This document shows, one piece after another, positions 52,171 through 59,972 of a DNA stretch of 64,000 nucleotides. The stretch is taken from contig JAHZDZ010000005.1 of the NCBI GenBank assembly GCA_019422105.1, positions 91,107 through 155,106 on the forward strand, in the 5' to 3' direction. Under the pieces are notes generated by a model that was not told the origin of the DNA, did no database searches, and saw nothing but the letters and a program-made list of their open reading frames with translations. Origin of the DNA: Bacillota bacterium. Lineage in GTDB: Bacteria; Bacillota; Clostridia; Lachnospirales; Anaerotignaceae. Numbering within the stretch: position 1 is the stretch's first letter; every line of letters starts with the position of its first letter. The translations under genes were made by a program, and so were the position numbers.

Positions 52171-53775
52171 TTATCTTCTATAAACAATTTTGCCGTCAAT
52201 AACCGTCATATCTATTTTGATATCCTTCAGTCCTTCATCTGCACAGTCAAAATAGGATTCGGAGAGAACTGCCAAATCCGCTGCCTTGCCGACTTCAATG
52301 CTCCCTTTGAAGTCCTCCTCAAAGCTTGCATAAGCGCCGTTATAGGTAAACATGCGAAGAGCCTGCTCCTTCGTAATTCTCTCGTTTTGGCTGATTTTCT
52401 GGCCTGTTTGTGTTGTTCTGTTGACAGCCAGATGAATTCCTAAAAGAGGATAGGAGAAAGTGATAGGGCAATCGCTGCTGCCTGCCGCTATAATACCGTT
52501 ATCGATATAGCTCTTACAGGTAAACATATGGTCTACTCTTTCCTTTCCATAGTTCACCATATAGCCGTCTCCAAATTCATAGAAGAAGATAGGCTGAGGT
52601 ACCGGTACAATTTTCAGCTCTTTAATTTTTGTCAAAAGCTCATCATTGATAATAGCACAGTGCTCTACCCTGTGTCTGTGGTTTTCTTTTGGATATGCCT
52701 TTAACGCCTTTTCAATCGCACTCAGTATCGTCTTGACAGCCCTGTCGCCCACTGCATGGCATGTAACCTGATAGCCCGCTTTGTGTGCCCTTAATATAAT
52801 ATCATCAACCTTCTCCTGCTCCATACTCAATATGCCATAATCGTTCGGATTGCTGCAATATGGCTCAAGAGTCGCCGCAGTCGGACCGCTGCTGCTGCCG
52901 TCTATCATAAGCTTCGCAGGCCCGATACGGAATTTGTGATCCCCATAGGATGCCTTTTCGGGCGCTGCAATATAGGATTCCACAAAATCAATATTGTCCA
53001 CAAAGGAGAAAATCATGGCGTTTACTCTCTGCTTGATTACGCCGTCTCTTACTGCCTGTTCCTCCAGCCTCATCTGCTTGGGGCCATATCCGCCGGAATC
53101 ATGCAAAGATGTAATGCCCTCCTTTACAAGGTCGTTGCTGGCTACCTCAAAAGCCTTGAGAAGCTCTTCATCCGTTGGCATAGCCACCTTCATTGCCTGC
53201 ATATGTGCATTTTCCTTCATAACACCGGTCAAACGTCCCTGCTCGTCGCGCTCCATAAGCCCGCCTGCCGGAGACGGTGTAGTGTCGTCAACTCCCATCA
53301 GTTCAAGACTTCTGCTGTTGTGCGTAGAAATATGGGCACAGCATCTGGTCAGCATAACAGGATTGTCAGGCGCTGCCTCATCTAAATCCCATTTGTTGGG
53401 ATGTCTGTTTTCTGCAAGCTTCGTATGGTCATAGCCCCAACCGCGGATCCACTGTCCCTTCGGCGTAACCTTTGCCATCTCTCTTATTTTTTCCTTGATA
53501 TCCTCCACTGATTTCACATAAGGATACCGGCAGTCAATCGCCAGGGAATTCATGCCCAAAACACCTAAATGCAAATGGGAATCGATAAAGCCCGGTGTCA
53601 AGCTCCTCCCCTTCAAATCCACTACCTCTGTCTTTTCTCCCTGAAAAGCCGCCACACCATCCTTACTGCCGACATAAACTATTTTGTCATCCTTTACTGC
53701 CACGGCCTCCGCTATGGTGTTATCCTTATCTACTGTAAGCACAGGACCGTTTATGAAAATAAGATCTGCTTCCAT
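52171..53775 (-). CDS. YtcJ-like amidohydrolase
   Basis: The 534-residue product is a metal-dependent amidohydrolase of the YtcJ type. The HxH metal site is in GFIDSHLHLGV near residue 58. Further ligands are in TCHAVGDRAV, HRVEHCAIIND and the Asp of AAGSSDCPITF. Relatives hydrolyse amide, carbamate or imide bonds; the substrate is unknown. ATG at 53775 follows GGGGAG. It is the third gene after the urea transporter and nitrilase genes, in an operon read from a sigma-54 promoter at 55943, and ends at a strong terminator. A perfect 14-bp hairpin precedes it. Confidence 0.9.
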   Translation of the reverse strand: MEADLIFINGPVLTVDKDNTIAEAVAVKDDKIVYVGSKDGVAAFQGEKTEVVDLKGRSLTPGFIDSHLHLGVLGMNSLAIDCRYPYVKSVEDIKEKIREMAKVTPKGQWIRGWGYDHTKLAENRHPNKWDLDEAAPDNPVMLTRCCAHISTHNSRSLELMGVDDTTPSPAGGLMERDEQGRLTGVMKENAHMQAMKVAMPTDEELLKAFEVASNDLVKEGITSLHDSGGYGPKQMRLEEQAVRDGVIKQRVNAMIFSFVDNIDFVESYIAAPEKASYGDHKFRIGPAKLMIDGSSSGPTAATLEPYCSNPNDYGILSMEQEKVDDIILRAHKAGYQVTCHAVGDRAVKTILSAIEKALKAYPKENHRHRVEHCAIINDELLTKIKELKIVPVPQPIFFYEFGDGYMVNYGKERVDHMFTCKSYIDNGIIAAGSSDCPITFSYPLLGIHLAVNRTTQTGQKISQNERITKEQALRMFTYNGAYASFEEDFKGSIEVGKAADLAVLSESYFDCADEGLKDIKIDMTVIDGKIVYRR

Positions 53776-53806
53776 TTCTAAATCTCCCCTTTCCCTGTTT
53801 TGTTGA

Positions 53807-53840
53807 AATGCCATTTCCTGCTCTCACAGGAAATGGCATT
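53807..53840. other. Intercistronic perfect hairpin
   Basis: AATGCCATTTCCTG and CAGGAAATGGCATT form a 14-bp perfect stem around CTCTCA. No T-run follows on the minus strand, so it is not a typical terminator. It may protect the 3' end of the nitrilase message or cut down read-through. Confidence 0.75.
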
Positions 53841-53847
53841 GTATATA

Positions 53848-54735
53848 TTACATTGGACATTTCTTTTCGTCTGTTCCAAGCATTTCGTCATAATAATCAC
53901 ATCTTCTGTCTCTGAATAGAACAACATGAGACGCCCAGTTGAAATCTCTTGCGGCTGCCATATTACAGTCGGCATATATGATTTCATCCTGATCCCAGCT
54001 CGCCTGGGCGGAAGGAATTCCGCTCGGCCCAACAATCAGGCTCTTGCCCGGGAATGTAATCCCTCTCTCATAACCCACACGGTCTGCACAGACCACAAAC
54101 ATATCATTGGTATTGGCAGCCACCATCGCCATATAGGGGGCCATTGTGAGGACGTCCTTTGGCAGAGTGTCAATCACCAGCCAGTTGGTCGGTACACATA
54201 CAATGTCGGCGCCCTTCAGCGCGCATATCCTCCACATCTCACTGAACCACATATCATAGCAGATAAGAATGGCTATTTTTCCAATTGGCGTGTGGAATAC
54301 GGGAATACCAAGATTACCCGGCTCATACCACAGCTTATCCTCATCCCACAGGTGCATCTTGCGGTATTTTCCGATATATCCTTCAGGGCCCACCAAAACC
54401 GCTGTATTATATAAGTCAACGTCTTCCTTTTCCACAATACCCGCAACTATGTATACATCCTTTTCAGCCGCTACCTTCTCCCAGAGCTTAACGGTAGGTC
54501 CGCAGGGCACCTCTTCTGCCAGAGAAGCAGCCTCCTGTCTTGTATTGAACACATACCCAGTCGTGCTGCATTCAGGGAGCACAACCAGCTTGGCGCCGTT
54601 TGCCACCGCTTCCGAAATTTTGTCAATTCCTTTTTGGATATTTGCCTCCTTCTCGCCCATGGTATAGCTGATTTGAATTGCAGCTGCCTTAACCAGATTT
54701 TCTTTTCCTGTAATTCTTTCCTTTTCAGTGTACAT
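53848..54735 (-). CDS. Carbon-nitrogen hydrolase (nitrilase superfamily)
   Basis: The 295-residue product has the Glu-Lys-Cys catalytic triad of the nitrilase superfamily: E55 in VVLPECSTTGYVF, K126 in YRKMHLW and C159 in ILICYDMWFSE. Members hydrolyse amides, nitriles or carbamoyl amines; N-carbamoylputrescine amidase-like and omega-amidase-like relatives exist. The ATG follows AAAGGAGG. It lies between the urea-transporter gene (20 bp) and the amidohydrolase gene in one operon. Together they suggest stepwise release of ammonia or urea from an imported amide, but the substrate is not known. Confidence 0.93.
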   Translation of the reverse strand: MYTEKERITGKENLVKAAAIQISYTMGEKEANIQKGIDKISEAVANGAKLVVLPECSTTGYVFNTRQEAASLAEEVPCGPTVKLWEKVAAEKDVYIVAGIVEKEDVDLYNTAVLVGPEGYIGKYRKMHLWDEDKLWYEPGNLGIPVFHTPIGKIAILICYDMWFSEMWRICALKGADIVCVPTNWLVIDTLPKDVLTMAPYMAMVAANTNDMFVVCADRVGYERGITFPGKSLIVGPSGIPSAQASWDQDEIIYADCNMAAARDFNWASHVVLFRDRRCDYYDEMLGTDEKKCPM

Positions 54736-54755
54736 AAGACATCCTCCTTTGACAA

Positions 54756-55841
54756 TCAGATTGTTTGGGTTTTTTCCGCCTTCTGCTTTTCTTCCTTGAT
54801 ACCTTGTGCTATCGTTTCAGGAACCCCCCATTTCAGAGGATCCACAAACTTCAGTTTTGTAAAAGCATTCCGTCCCGCCAAAGCGACAACCGCTGTCAGA
54901 GCATAAGGAAATGCCGTAACCGCTGTGCCCAAAGCAGCAAAAATACTGGTCATCCACAGGGATATAAAGACAGTTGCCAATCCAAGAAGCAGAGCGAACA
55001 GAAAGCTTGTGACACTCATCTCATATCCTCTTCCAAAAAGCACCATCATAAGCAGTATGGCATTATAGCCATAAAGACCAATCATAATCCCGTCTTTTCC
55101 AAGCCCAAGGGCTACAGCCAGGGCAGTTGACGCCGCAGATCCGATAACCACAATGGCTGCGTCAATTCTGGAGGAGACAAGCACACCAAGCAGGAAAAAG
55201 AGTCCTGAAACCGGGTTAGCCTGCCATAGTATTTCTGCCATGTTGTTCATTACCGCCGTAAAAAAATCCCCCATTGACAGCGGATCGCCCGCGGTCTGAA
55301 CCAGCTGACCCAAATACGGAATCACTGAGGTTGTCGGATTTACATTGACAATCAAAAGCGATGCCGGTATCAATATGAACAATGTCGTACAATAGGGAAG
55401 AGCAAGCGACGGTACGTTATACTGTGATAAAAACGAGGAAAAACCCGCCGTCAAAAGCACACATAAAACCGCCGCTGCTGTGGACAGCACAATAAGTCCC
55501 GCCGTAACCGACTGCCCCGGAAATATGAAAAGAGCAACTCCCAGCCCAGCCAAAGCGGCATTAAACGTATAAAGACCCAACCGAATCGAAATCCTTGGCA
55601 CACCGATGAAATAAGCCAGGGCCGTTGCTACAAGAGCGGCCCACAAGCCACTTGTTGCCTGTTGAAAGGAGCCTATATAGCATCCGATTAATAGCAGCAG
55701 CCCCGTCAGAGGATTATCACTGAAGGCAATCTGTCCGTAACCGGAGAGCACAGAATCCACAAAACCAACAACAGGATTTCTGTCACCCAAATCCTTCCAT
55801 TGTTCCACAAGGGGAAACTTACAGGTAGCATATGCTGGCAT
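54756..55841 (-). CDS. Urea transporter (UT family)
   Basis: The 361-residue protein has about ten helices in two repeats, typical of the UT family of passive urea channels. The motifs NPLTGLLLLIGCYIGS and LYTFNAALAGLGVALF in the first repeat recur as NPVSGLFFLLGVLVSS and LYGYNAILLMMVLFG in the second. ATG at 55841 has AGGAG at good spacing; an ATG two codons upstream is too close to it. It is the first gene of an operon with the nitrilase and amidohydrolase. A sigma-54 promoter lies about 100 bp upstream. No urease genes are in the window, so urea may be a product or the channel may carry another small amide. Confidence 0.87.
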   Translation of the reverse strand: MPAYATCKFPLVEQWKDLGDRNPVVGFVDSVLSGYGQIAFSDNPLTGLLLLIGCYIGSFQQATSGLWAALVATALAYFIGVPRISIRLGLYTFNAALAGLGVALFIFPGQSVTAGLIVLSTAAAVLCVLLTAGFSSFLSQYNVPSLALPYCTTLFILIPASLLIVNVNPTTSVIPYLGQLVQTAGDPLSMGDFFTAVMNNMAEILWQANPVSGLFFLLGVLVSSRIDAAIVVIGSAASTALAVALGLGKDGIMIGLYGYNAILLMMVLFGRGYEMSVTSFLFALLLGLATVFISLWMTSIFAALGTAVTAFPYALTAVVALAGRNAFTKLKFVDPLKWGVPETIAQGIKEEKQKAEKTQTI

Positions 55842-55942
55842 AAACATTCTCCTCTCTAATACACTTTGTTGCTTCACAGGTTTGTAAATCAGGCACTGAT
55901 GTTCCGGCTGCAGCCCTGCCAAATTTATGTACCTTTATAAAG

Positions 55943-55958
55943 AGCAAACCATGTGCCA
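55943..55958 (-). promoter_or_regulatory. Sigma-54 promoter of the urea transporter operon
   Basis: The minus strand reads TGGCACATGGTTTGCT, matching the -24/-12 consensus TGGCAC-N5-TTGCW with exact spacing. It lies about 100 bp before the urea-transporter start. A matching upstream activator motif is at 56249-56282. Confidence 0.88.
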
Positions 55959-56248
55959 AAGAAGGAAAATGCATATTAATCATGTACCAAAAAGAGTATA
56001 TCTGTAGTACAAAAGTATTATTATATATCAATAATTGGTACTTTTTTCCCAATCACTGTCCTGTTTTACCCTGACCGGGCCGAAAGAACCTTTCCATGCA
56101 GAGATTTTTATTTCATGCATAGCATTCTTTTTTGCTGCATATTTATCCGCAATAAATTGTGAATAGTTTATTTTTTTCCGTGCGTTTCTGCACTTGTATT
56201 TAAATAAAAACATAAAAAATTAACAGAAAACACCAGTTTCACAGGCCT

Positions 56249-56282
56249 TTGTGCAAATAAACACGGTTTTGCAAAGCTGCAC
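56249..56282. promoter_or_regulatory. Upstream activator motif, operon side
   Basis: GTGCAAATAAACAC at 56251-56264 and TTGCAAAGCTGCAC at 56269-56282 are two related half-palindromes 18 bp apart. The same pair occurs at 57923-57954, in the same orientation relative to its promoter. It lies about 290 bp upstream of the -24/-12 site, as usual for an enhancer. Confidence 0.65.
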
Positions 56283-56372
56283 ACAAGTGCCACATTGTTT
56301 TGTAAATAAACAAATTTATTTTTTATCAGCACACTGCAAAAATTTTCTTCACCCTTTAAAACTTAACAGAAG

Positions 56373-57614
56373 CTACATTGGAAGAAACGGCAGTAACAAC
56401 TTGATAATAATGCCCTCTATGGCGATGGCAATACCCATACCGCAGGTGCCGCCAACTACGCCGTGGAATCGTTTTGGCACCAGGCCCGTAACCTTAAATG
56501 CAAAGAATGGACATATAAACGCGCTTAATACAGCGCCGATCAATATGACGGGCAGAGAAGCACCGAAGGTAAGTACCATCGCTCCTTGAGACAAACTGGC
56601 GGTAAAGGTATTATACCAGCCGTATTTCTGCCAATTGCCGTAGTTGACAAAAATCGCAAGGGAACTGCCCATCAGCTGTGCCGCAAGAATGGCGGAGGTA
56701 AGGCCCGGGCCGCCATAGCCTGTGTGGGCCGGATTCAATACCCAGCTGAAAAGTAATCCGATTATCAAGCATAAACCCGCAATCTCGTTGCCGAAGAAAT
56801 AGATTTCGGTAAAGTCGGCCAGTGACCTTTTAATTAACCACATTGGGCCTTCTCCGATAGTAGGCGGAAGCGGAGGCAATTCCCCCTCCGCAAGCTTAGG
56901 CGGCGGATTTTTTGCTGCTTCCTCCTCGGCCTTTTTCATGTCGGCCATCCTCTTCTTTTCCAAAGGATTGATCCAGGGAATCAGAGGGAACAGAAGCATT
57001 ATGACAATGCCGGCAACAGCCATTCCGAATACAGCGTCTCCGGAAATACCGGGAAGTCCTATCTTCGTGGCAAGATTTGTTCCGAAGTTGCCTAAGGGGA
57101 ACTGAATAATACCGCTGACAACACCGCCGGTTATGGCAACCTTTGGCCCCTTGCCATACATAAATACCAGTGCCGCCGGAATTGTACAGCCCGGCAGGAA
57201 AGTAGGCACCCAACCCACCTGCAGGTTCCCTGCATAGAGGGCAGAGGACACAAACAATCCTGTGAAAGCCGCCAATACTACCCATGGGAATAAGCCTGTG
57301 TTGGCACAGACAGGATTGCCCATTTTGTCAGACTTCTTCAGATACAGATAGTGGGCGATAAAACCTCCAACGATTACACCGACAGAAGCAAACAGCGCCT
57401 TATGTACGGTACCCTCCGATAAATCTCCGATTGCCCAGAGGAATCGGTAGCCCCAGTTTGTAACCGCTCCGTTTTGCCATGTCATGTAATCAAAGAGTAT
57501 GTGGTTTCCTTCCAGCAGCTTCGCCTCCAGCGGCGGCATACCAAAGTAAATGATAAGTGCCAGTATCCACATGATGATAAGTCCGGACAGTATTTTGGTT
57601 CTAGAAATTCTCAT
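56373..57614 (-). CDS. Unrecognised integral membrane protein under sigma-54 control
   Basis: The 413-residue product has about ten membrane helices and one cytosolic loop rich in Pro and Glu (KNPPPKLAEGELPPLPPTIG, near residues 236-255). Glycine-rich helices such as GGVVSGIIQFPLGNFG and a C-terminal VVGGTCGMGIAIAIEG suggest a transporter or channel. I cannot name the family. It has its own sigma-54 promoter (57654) next to the activator gene, so it is probably induced with the urea transporter-nitrilase operon. It may import the substrate of that pathway. Confidence 0.8.
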   Translation of the reverse strand: MRISRTKILSGLIIMWILALIIYFGMPPLEAKLLEGNHILFDYMTWQNGAVTNWGYRFLWAIGDLSEGTVHKALFASVGVIVGGFIAHYLYLKKSDKMGNPVCANTGLFPWVVLAAFTGLFVSSALYAGNLQVGWVPTFLPGCTIPAALVFMYGKGPKVAITGGVVSGIIQFPLGNFGTNLATKIGLPGISGDAVFGMAVAGIVIMLLFPLIPWINPLEKKRMADMKKAEEEAAKNPPPKLAEGELPPLPPTIGEGPMWLIKRSLADFTEIYFFGNEIAGLCLIIGLLFSWVLNPAHTGYGGPGLTSAILAAQLMGSSLAIFVNYGNWQKYGWYNTFTASLSQGAMVLTFGASLPVILIGAVLSAFICPFFAFKVTGLVPKRFHGVVGGTCGMGIAIAIEGIIIKLLLPFLPM

Positions 57615-57653
57615 ATCAAAACCTCCTCACTTTTATTGGTACTCTTCTATAAA

Positions 57654-57669
57654 AGCAAATCCCATGCCA
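57654..57669 (-). promoter_or_regulatory. Sigma-54 promoter of the unknown membrane protein gene
   Basis: The minus strand reads TGGCATGGGATTTGCT, one mismatch to TGGCAC-N5-TTGCW with correct spacing. It lies 40 bp before the start codon. Confidence 0.85.
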
Positions 57670-57852
57670 GAGTTTTATTGTTCACTATTTTGTATATCTG
57701 TCAAATCACAGCTGTTACGGTTGTGCAAGTTGGGAAAAGGGCAGAAAATCCGTTGCCGCACATTTGAATGAGCCGGTATCGTTCATTAAATAAATCATTA
57801 ACAGTTCCTTCTTCCTTACCCTATTTTCATTCTGTAATATCATGACATTTCT

Positions 57853-57954
57853 GTGCAAAATTGCACTTGTATCAATTTCAGTACAACATCATTTGTAGAA
57901 ATTTGCCTGAAAATCAGTATTTGTGCATTTTTTCACATTTTTGCAATTTTGCAC
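57853..57954. promoter_or_regulatory. Upstream activator motifs, activator side
   Basis: Three related sites are present: GTGCAAAATTGCAC (57853-57866, nearly perfect palindrome), GTGCATTTTTTCAC (57923-57936) and TTGCAATTTTGCAC (57941-57954). The last two are 18 bp apart, as at 56249-56282. They lie about 185-285 bp upstream of the sigma-54 promoter at 57654. Confidence 0.65.
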
Positions 57955-58025
57955 TACAGAAATGAACACTTCTGTTGATTTATGATCGCTCTCACAGCAA
58001 TTGCGCAATACTTTTCAAAATAATT

Positions 58026-58059
58026 AAAAAAGCATGGAAAACATTGTTTTCCATGCTTT
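58026..58059. terminator. Terminator of the PAS sigma-54 activator gene
   Basis: AAAGCATGGAAAACA and TGTTTTCCATGCTTT form a long stem. Six As on its left give a U-tract on the minus strand, just after the activator stop. Confidence 0.9.
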
Positions 58060-58093
58060 ACGCAATCTCTTCAAAATGATAAAAATCCTTCTG

Positions 58094-59497
58094 CTATATC
58101 TTATACCTGCTCAGTTTTCTTGATATGGTTGTCCTGTCCGTTTTCAGCTTTTGCGCCACAGCCGCCGCACTGCCATACACCTTCATGTACTCGCCGAGAA
58201 CCTTGCTCTCATAGGCCGCCATAATCTCCTTCAGGGATGCCTCCTTCATCGTCTCCATATCCACAGAAATATCGGTTGTCTTTGTCTCCACCTTCAGCAC
58301 ATCAAAGGTTTCAAAGGCATCCTTCAGCGTAATTGCATCTCCCTGACTTTGTATCATAAGCCTCTCCACAATATTTCTCAGCTCCCTGACATTGCCCGGA
58401 TAATCCCTGCTTGAGAGATACTGTACGGCGTCCCACTGTATGGTTTTATGCAGCCCGTATTTTGTATTGAAAACCCTCACAAAATGCTCCACCAGTATAG
58501 GAATATCGTCCCTTCTTTGGCACAGGGACGGCATTTTCAACTCTATGACATTTAGGCGATAATATAAATCCTCCCTGAATTTTTTTTCCGCAATCAGCTT
58601 CTTTAGGGACGCGTTTGTTGAGGCAATCAGCCTGATATTCACCTTAATGGTTTTATTTCCGCCGATACGCCTAACCTCCTGATCCTGCAAAACGCGCAAA
58701 AGCTTCGCCTGAAGCGCCAGAGGCATTTCCCCTATCTCATCCAAAAGCAAGGAGCCGCCGTTGGCATACTCGAAAAGCCCCTTTTTTCCTTTTTGATTTC
58801 CGCCGGTAAAGGAACCCGGCTCATAGCCAAACAGCTCGCTTTCCAGCAGCTGTTCCGGTATAGCAGCACAGTTTATTTTGATAAAGGGGCCGTCCTTACG
58901 GCAGCTCTCCTCATGAAGCAAATTGGCTATCAGCTCCTTGCCGCAGCCGGAAGGGCCCGTAATCAAGACAGTAGCCCAGCTGTCCGCCACTTTTTTCGCC
59001 ATTTCCACAATACCCTGCATCTTCTGGCTCTGGTAGACAATACTGCCGCTTTTATCCAAAGCCTCCTTCAGCGTCTTATATTTATCCTCAATAAGCTCCT
59101 TATCCGCCTGAAGTTTATTGACTATCTCCTTTACCTCCACTAAATCGGACACATCCAGCAAATAGCTGACAACATATTTAATTTTTCCGTCCTCACCATA
59201 AATGGGAAGCCCCTGTACCTCATAGGAACGGCCGTTATTCAAAACCTGGTGAAGCATAATTGGCCCCTGCTCCTTCAATACCTCCACCGTGGAGGAAATG
59301 GACAGTACCTTCTTAGACACTAAATCCCGCATGTATTTTCCTATAAACTGTTCCTTTGGTATAGATGTTATTCTGGTTTGCGCTTCATTTACAGCCAGTA
59401 CCAGACCTTTACCGTCAGTGATGCAAATCCCGATGAAGGGATTATGCAGCAATTCCGCATACAGCTCAGCAGGAATACCGTTTTCTAACTTTGCCAT
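58094..59497 (-). CDS. PAS-domain sigma-54-dependent activator
   Basis: The 467-residue protein has a PAS sensor (about residues 15-125), a short coiled coil, an AAA+ domain and a Fis-type helix-turn-helix (AQKLKTDRTTISRKLSRYKI). Walker A is GPSGCGKE (181-188), the sigma-54-contact loop GSFTGG (228-233, usually GAFTGA) and Walker B LLLDEIGEM (250-258). It should bind upstream sites and drive sigma-54 promoters with ATP. Three such promoters flank it, at 55943, 57654 and 59900, so it is the likely regulator of the nitrilase operon, the membrane protein and the MFS gene. The PAS ligand may be the pathway substrate. It has no sigma-54 promoter of its own. Confidence 0.93.
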   Translation of the reverse strand: MAKLENGIPAELYAELLHNPFIGICITDGKGLVLAVNEAQTRITSIPKEQFIGKYMRDLVSKKVLSISSTVEVLKEQGPIMLHQVLNNGRSYEVQGLPIYGEDGKIKYVVSYLLDVSDLVEVKEIVNKLQADKELIEDKYKTLKEALDKSGSIVYQSQKMQGIVEMAKKVADSWATVLITGPSGCGKELIANLLHEESCRKDGPFIKINCAAIPEQLLESELFGYEPGSFTGGNQKGKKGLFEYANGGSLLLDEIGEMPLALQAKLLRVLQDQEVRRIGGNKTIKVNIRLIASTNASLKKLIAEKKFREDLYYRLNVIELKMPSLCQRRDDIPILVEHFVRVFNTKYGLHKTIQWDAVQYLSSRDYPGNVRELRNIVERLMIQSQGDAITLKDAFETFDVLKVETKTTDISVDMETMKEASLKEIMAAYESKVLGEYMKVYGSAAAVAQKLKTDRTTISRKLSRYKI

Positions 59498-59719
59498 CTC
59501 ACGAAACCCCCTATAGGAATAGACTATGCCTGTCCTTTACCATTTATCTTACTGATTTTTATTATATCATAAATTAACGCGGAGTTCCTCGCAAAACTTT
59601 CGTTTTGCTCGGTCGCGTTGCTCCTCGAAGCTTTCAAAGTAACACTCTTTGCCTGCATGCAGTCATTTTGTTCCTTTTTCTGCTTCTCTCCGCTTTTTCG
59701 CGGATATTATATCATAAAA

Positions 59720-59836
59720 GCGGAGAAAAAGGCGGCTAATGGGCACACTTTACAGGCTTACTGTAAAAGGGTACACATAAGAAACCATTTGCGTAGCAAA
59801 TATACCGAGAAACCAAAGGGTTCGAGGTGTCTCCGC
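59720..59836. repeat. 117-bp structured repeat, copy 2
   Basis: This copy has the same length as 23211-23327. GCGGAGA and the facing TCTCCGC close it, and the inner arms are kept: TTTACAG-GCTTA-CTGTAAA, CATTTGC-GTA-GCAAAT and GAAACC...GGTTC. A G-U pair of copy 1 is A-U here. ATTATATCATA flanks it on both sides (59706-59716 and about 59850-59861). A further ATTATATCATA-GCGGAG segment lies at 59565-59585. It lies between the activator gene and the MFS promoter. Confidence 0.85.
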
Positions 59837-59899
59837 TGAAATTTGCTGTTATTATATCATACTCCTAAGCCTCCAACAATGAAATAGCGAAAATTTTTA

Positions 59900-59915
59900 T
59901 GGCACGGTTTTTGCT
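59900..59915 (+). promoter_or_regulatory. Sigma-54 promoter of the MFS transporter gene
   Basis: TGGCACGGTTTTTGCT matches the -24/-12 consensus exactly with correct spacing. It lies 57 bp before the MFS start codon. I see no clear copy of the shared upstream motif near it. Confidence 0.92.
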
Positions 59916-59972
59916 TGTCTATTATTGTAACGAAATGATACTTTAATTAATATTTATGCAGGAGGTTTTTTT

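Noticed and set aside
54756..55841. Urease-based urea use
   Set aside because: A urea transporter is present but no ureABC or accessory genes are in the window, so I do not claim urea hydrolysis.
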